Origin: Pirellulales bacterium
GTDB lineage: Bacteria > Planctomycetota > Planctomycetia > Pirellulales > JAICIG01
Reading direction: 5' to 3'
DNA length: 35,048 nt
Assembly (NCBI GenBank): GCA_025924495.1
Contig: JAICIG010000018.1
Location: forward strand, 1-35,048
Within the stretch, counting starts at the first letter, position 1, and every line of letters begins with the position of its first letter. The notes under the pieces are model-generated. The model was given only the letters and a program-made list of their open reading frames with translations, had not been told where the DNA came from and searched no databases. The translations under genes were made by a program, and so were the position numbers. Of the stretch, positions 32,005 through 35,048 are shown one piece after another.

Positions 32005-32771
32005 GCAACGAAGTGCTGCTGACCGCCGTCAGCGTCCTTTCGCTGGCCGGCTTTGTGCAAGGCCTGACCGGCTTCGGTTTCGGCATGGTCGCCATGGCGA
32101 TGCTGCCGGCCCTGCTGGGCATGCAAGACGCGCAGGCGATCGTCACTGTCGCCGGCTTTACCGCCACGCTCACGCGCACGGCCCTCACGCTCGGCGACGT
32201 GCAATGGACAAGCGTCGGGCGGCTCTGGATCGGCTCGCTCGTTGGCGTGCCGCTCGGATTTGCCCTGTTGACCTCCGCGCCTCAGGACCTGGTGATGCGC
32301 GGGCTGGGGCTGGCGCTCTGCGCGATGGTGATGTTCGAGATCTGCTTCGCACGGCGCCGCGGCATCCGCTTGCCGCCATGGAGTGCTTGGGGCATCGGCC
32401 TGACGAGCGGCGCACTCAGCGGCGCCTTCAACGTCGGCGGCCCGCCGCTGGTAGCTTATATCTATGATCGGCCTTGGACCAAGGAGCAGCAGGTCGCCAC
32501 GCTCAACGGCATTTTCATCGGCACCGGGCTGGTCCGCCTGGGGATGCTGCTGTTCCACGAGCACTTGAACTCGACAACGTTGGCGTCGGCCGCTTGGGCC
32601 ATTGGACCGATGGCAATCGCGCTGCTCTGCGGCAACTGGGTATTGGGGTTCATCCCACAGCGCCACTTGAGGACCGGCATCTACCTGGCTTTGCTGCTGC
32701 TTGGCGTGCGCTACCTGATTTTCGGCGCCGAAACGCTCGGAGCAGCGTCGCCAGGCGATCTGGAAGTTTAG
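32001..32771 (+). CDS. TauE/SafE family permease
   Basis: 256 aa, mostly hydrophobic, about eight helices. The ATG overlaps the ROK stop (ATGA), preferred over an upstream start at 31986. GFVQGLTGFGFGMVAMAML near the N-terminus and the second-half SGALSGAFNVGGPPLVAYI are the paired motifs of the TauE/SafE (DUF81) family, which exports or imports sulfite, sulfoacetate and other small anions across the inner membrane. In this operon the cargo may be an organic or sulfonated acid, but this is not shown. Confidence 0.9.
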   Translation: MSNEVLLTAVSVLSLAGFVQGLTGFGFGMVAMAMLPALLGMQDAQAIVTVAGFTATLTRTALTLGDVQWTSVGRLWIGSLVGVPLGFALLTSAPQDLVMRGLGLALCAMVMFEICFARRRGIRLPPWSAWGIGLTSGALSGAFNVGGPPLVAYIYDRPWTKEQQVATLNGIFIGTGLVRLGMLLFHEHLNSTTLASAAWAIGPMAIALLCGNWVLGFIPQRHLRTGIYLALLLLGVRYLIFGAETLGAASPGDLEV

Positions 32772-32795
32772 AACCCATTCGGAGCAACAAAGACG

Positions 32796-33776
32796 ATGAT
32801 GCCCGTACTGAAACTCGCCTCAGGAGATCAATTGCCCGTCGTGGGACTCGGCACTTGGAAGATCGAGCGCCCGGCCGTTTCGTCTCTCGTGCAATCGGCC
32901 ATCGAGGCCGGCTATCGGCATCTGGATTGCGCTTGCGATTACGGCAACGAGGCCGACGTTGGCCAAGGCATCCGCGCCTCCCTCGCGGCCGGCGCCTGCC
33001 GCCGCGAAGATTTATGGATCACCTCTAAGCTATGGAACACATATCACGCCGCCGACCATGTGCGGCCTGCCGCCGAGCGCTCGCTGCATGATCTGGGCCT
33101 CGACTATCTTGACCTCTACCTGGTTCACTTTCCAATTGCGCTCGAGTATGTGCCGTTCGGCGTCCGCTATCCGCCCGGCTGGCTGGCCGATCCGGAAAAG
33201 CCGTCAGCCGGCATGAAAACCGCGAAAGTTCCATTGGCAGAAACCTGGCGGGCCATGGAGGCGTTGGTCGACGAAGGCCTGGTGCGCAACATCGGCGTTT
33301 GCAATTACAACTGCGCCTTGCTGCGCGACATGCTCTCGTATGCACGCATTCGCCCGGCTGTGTTACAGGTGGAACTGCACCCCTACCTGACGCAAGAAAA
33401 ACTGCTCCGCTTCTGCCGACAGGAGCAGATCGCCGTTACCGGCTTTTCGCCCTTGGGCGCCTTGTCTTATCTGTCGCTGGGCATGGCGGCGGAGGAAGAT
33501 TCCGTGCTGAAACAGCCGCCCGTCGAAGAAGCAGCCCGGCGCCACGGGAAAACGCCGGCCCAGATCGTGTTGCGTTGGGGAGTTGAGCGCGGCACGGCGA
33601 TCGTTCCCAAGACGTCGAACGCTGAGCGGCTCAAAGAGAACCTGGCTCTGTTCGATTTCGAGCTTTCCGAAACCGAGATGCAGGCCATTTCCGCCCTCGA
33701 CCGCGGGCGGCGGTTCAACGATCCAGGCCAGTTCTGTGAAGCCGCCTTCCATACCTTCTATCCGATTTACGAGTAG
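32796..33776 (+). CDS. Aldo/keto reductase
   Basis: 326 aa. The catalytic tetrad is complete: Asp44 and Tyr49 (HLDCACDYGNE), Lys78 (TSKLW) and His111 (LVHFP). NADPH-binding elements SPLG and VPKTSN are in place, with the AKR C-terminal loop. The enzyme reduces aldehydes or ketones, for example sugars to alditols. A second ATG directly follows the first. It lies 24 nt after the permease gene and 22 nt before the dioxygenase gene. Cytoplasmic. Confidence 0.92.
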   Translation: MMPVLKLASGDQLPVVGLGTWKIERPAVSSLVQSAIEAGYRHLDCACDYGNEADVGQGIRASLAAGACRREDLWITSKLWNTYHAADHVRPAAERSLHDLGLDYLDLYLVHFPIALEYVPFGVRYPPGWLADPEKPSAGMKTAKVPLAETWRAMEALVDEGLVRNIGVCNYNCALLRDMLSYARIRPAVLQVELHPYLTQEKLLRFCRQEQIAVTGFSPLGALSYLSLGMAAEEDSVLKQPPVEEAARRHGKTPAQIVLRWGVERGTAIVPKTSNAERLKENLALFDFELSETEMQAISALDRGRRFNDPGQFCEAAFHTFYPIYE

Positions 33777-33785
33777 CCTCTTTTC

Positions 33786-33790
33786 AGGAG
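33786..33790 (+). promoter_or_regulatory. Ribosome binding site supporting a TTG start
   Basis: AGGAG lies 8 nt before TTG at 33799, in the 22-nt gap after the aldo/keto reductase stop. No ATG or GTG in frame is close, so TTG is the most credible start of the dioxygenase. Confidence 0.65.
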
Positions 33791-33798
33791 TAACCGCC

Positions 33799-34791
33799 TT
33801 GGGATCCACAACGCTCTCCGTTTCGCCCATTTCGATCGCCGGGCAGCAGGAATACTCGGGCGACGTCTTTCCCTTGGCGCTGCAATGCGACTCGCCCGGG
33901 GCCTTGCTCGCCGACGTCGTCCCTTGGGTCGAAGGACACGCCCGGGAACTCTGCAATCAGGCGGCGCTGTATGGGGCAGTGCTGTTCCGCGGGTTTCCGT
34001 TGCGAACGGCCGACGATTTCGACGCCTTTGTCGCCGCCTTTGGCCTGCGAAACTTTCCCTACGACGAATCCCTCTCGAACGCCGTGCGCATTAATCGCAC
34101 GCCGCGCGTATTCACGGCCAACGAGGCGCCGCCGACGGTCAACATCTTTCTGCACCACGAGATGGCCCAGACGCCGATCTATCCCAGCAAGTTGTTCTTC
34201 TTCTGCGAAAAGCCCGCCGACGAAGGAGGCGCCACGCCGCTGTGCCGATCCGACATCTTGTGGGATCGACTCGCTCAGGCGCAGCCCCAGTTTGCCCGCG
34301 ACTGTCTGGAAAAGGGGCTGCGCTATTCCAACGTCATGCCATCGGAGAACGATCCTAACTCGGGCATGGGCCGCAGTTGGCAAAGTACGCTACGGACCGA
34401 CAGCCGCCAGGCGGCTGAAGAGCGACTGCGCAGCCTGGGCTACAGTTGGCAATGGCTGGAAGACGGCTGTTTGCGAGCGACGACGCCGGTTTTGCCCGCG
34501 GTGCGGGAGCTGTCGCCCGGCCGTTATTCCTTCTTCAATCAACTAATCGCCGCCTACTGCGGCTGGAAAGACACGCGTAACGATCCCTCAAAGGCCATTA
34601 CCATGGGCGACGGAACGCCGCTCAATCGCGACGCCGTGGCGACCGCCGTCGCACTGGCGGACGAATTTACGTTCGACGCCTGCTGGCAGCTCGGCGACGT
34701 CGCGCTCGTCGACAACTACGTCGCCATGCACGGCCGTCGCACCTTCAGCGGCACGCGCAAAGTGCTCGCGTCGTTGGTAGCTGCCGTATGA
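33799..34791 (+). CDS. TauD/TfdA-family dioxygenase
   Basis: 330 aa from a TTG start. The family uses Fe(II) and 2-oxoglutarate. The iron triad appears as His119 and Glu121 (HHE in FLHHEMAQTP) with distal His311 (VAMHGRR), and Arg320 as 2-oxoglutarate ligand. The acidic ligand is Glu, as in SyrP-like members, rather than the Asp of TauD. FFCEKPADEGGATPL, RYSN and FFNQ are further family marks. The reading frame extends upstream into the aldo/keto reductase gene, but that part is not family-like. Its substrate is unknown; with a TauE/SafE permease in the operon, a sulfonated or carboxylated compound is possible. Confidence 0.88.
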   Translation: MGSTTLSVSPISIAGQQEYSGDVFPLALQCDSPGALLADVVPWVEGHARELCNQAALYGAVLFRGFPLRTADDFDAFVAAFGLRNFPYDESLSNAVRINRTPRVFTANEAPPTVNIFLHHEMAQTPIYPSKLFFFCEKPADEGGATPLCRSDILWDRLAQAQPQFARDCLEKGLRYSNVMPSENDPNSGMGRSWQSTLRTDSRQAAEERLRSLGYSWQWLEDGCLRATTPVLPAVRELSPGRYSFFNQLIAAYCGWKDTRNDPSKAITMGDGTPLNRDAVATAVALADEFTFDACWQLGDVALVDNYVAMHGRRTFSGTRKVLASLVAAV

Positions 34792-34906
34792 TTAGCCAGC
34801 GGCTGCAGGAAACAAACCGGCTCGCTTGCCATCGTCCATCGCCCAGGCATTGATGGCGCCCGACGTAGCTAACGGTCAGTCGCCAAAGATTGCCTAATAT
34901 TAACGG

Positions 34907-35048
34907 TTAGCTGTTGTCCCCGTCCAAGAGCCGGCCGATGCCGCCTAGGAGCGAGCCTTCTTCTTTACTGCCGCCGCTTTGCGGGGCATTCGCTAGCACA
35001 CGGCCCGCCAGCCGAGAGAAGGGCAACGACTGGCACCACACCTCGCCC
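34907..35048 (-). CDS. 3' end of a minus-strand gene, unknown
   Basis: The frame is open from the window edge to TAA at 34909-34907 and encodes 46 residues beginning [19 protein letters not shown] and ending GRLLDGDNS. The composition (helical, then Gly/Ser-rich linker and amphipathic tail) looks like a real C-terminus. Too little is present to name a family. The gene converges with the dioxygenase gene, leaving a 115-nt spacer. Confidence 0.5.
   Translation of the reverse strand, partial: GEVWCQSLPFSRLAGRVLANAPQSGGSKEEGSLLGGIGRLLDGDNS

Noticed and set aside
33583..33798. N-terminal extension of the dioxygenase into the aldo/keto reductase gene
   Set aside because: The extension is a shadow of the other reading frame, and TTG 33799 has its own ribosome site.

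Overview
The window looks like a piece of a GC-rich chromosome from the phylum Planctomycetota, most likely a Pirellulales-type organism. The evidence is the mix of families: a planctomycete cytochrome c/DUF1549 protein, two tandem DUF1559 (H-X9-DG) pseudopilin-like proteins, ribonuclease-inhibitor-type leucine-rich repeats, several Gfo/Idh/MocA oxidoreductases and TadE/TadG genes. Shine-Dalgarno sites (AGGAG-like, 5-8 nt spacing) are visible for many genes and decide several starts. I see no tRNA, rRNA, CRISPR array or insertion sequence.

Layout. 1-1102 (minus): a PSCyt1/DUF1549 protein interrupted by an in-frame TAG just before its second CxxC haem motif. 1420-5424 (plus): an exported two-domain alpha/beta hydrolase followed after 33 nt by an exported protein with 17 regular 24-residue LRRs. 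5660-6349 (plus): deoC. 6465-8443 (minus): a small conserved protein, a Gfo/Idh/MocA oxidoreductase and msrB, probably one operon. 8878-11884 (plus): a truncated DUF1559 relic and two full DUF1559 paralogues of identical length (427 aa). 12049-12387: a small DUF4190-like membrane protein.

12628-20288 (plus) is the most unusual part: five tightly packed genes encoding a SWIM zinc-finger protein, a DUF5691 protein, a MoxR-type AAA+ ATPase, a DUF5682 protein whose N-terminal part resembles TraB/PrgY/EreA proteins, and a CoxE-like vWA protein with intact MIDAS. The MoxR/vWA pair suggests a chaperone-like or metal-dependent remodelling machine. The SWIM, DUF5691 and TraB-like parts would be its substrate, adaptor or effector components. 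I know of no experimentally assigned function.

20345-21829 (minus): a membrane-anchored protein resembling the catalytic part of Bacillus protein-glutamine gamma-glutamyltransferase. 21830-22670 is mostly empty but holds a 22-bp perfect palindrome ahead of a dual-specificity-phosphatase-like gene (22671-23153). 23270-26841 (minus): two TadE-like proteins and a large TadG-like protein with a vWA domain.

27366-34791 (plus) reads as a carbohydrate or sugar-acid catabolic locus: an SDR dehydrogenase, then a compact run of Gfo/Idh/MocA oxidoreductase, MFS transporter, ROK-type regulator, TauE/SafE permease, aldo/keto reductase and TauD-like dioxygenase with 5-24 nt gaps or overlaps. A 22-nt AT-rich dyad with central CG steps, in front of the second oxidoreductase, is a candidate operator for the ROK regulator. 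The window ends inside the 3' end of a minus-strand gene.
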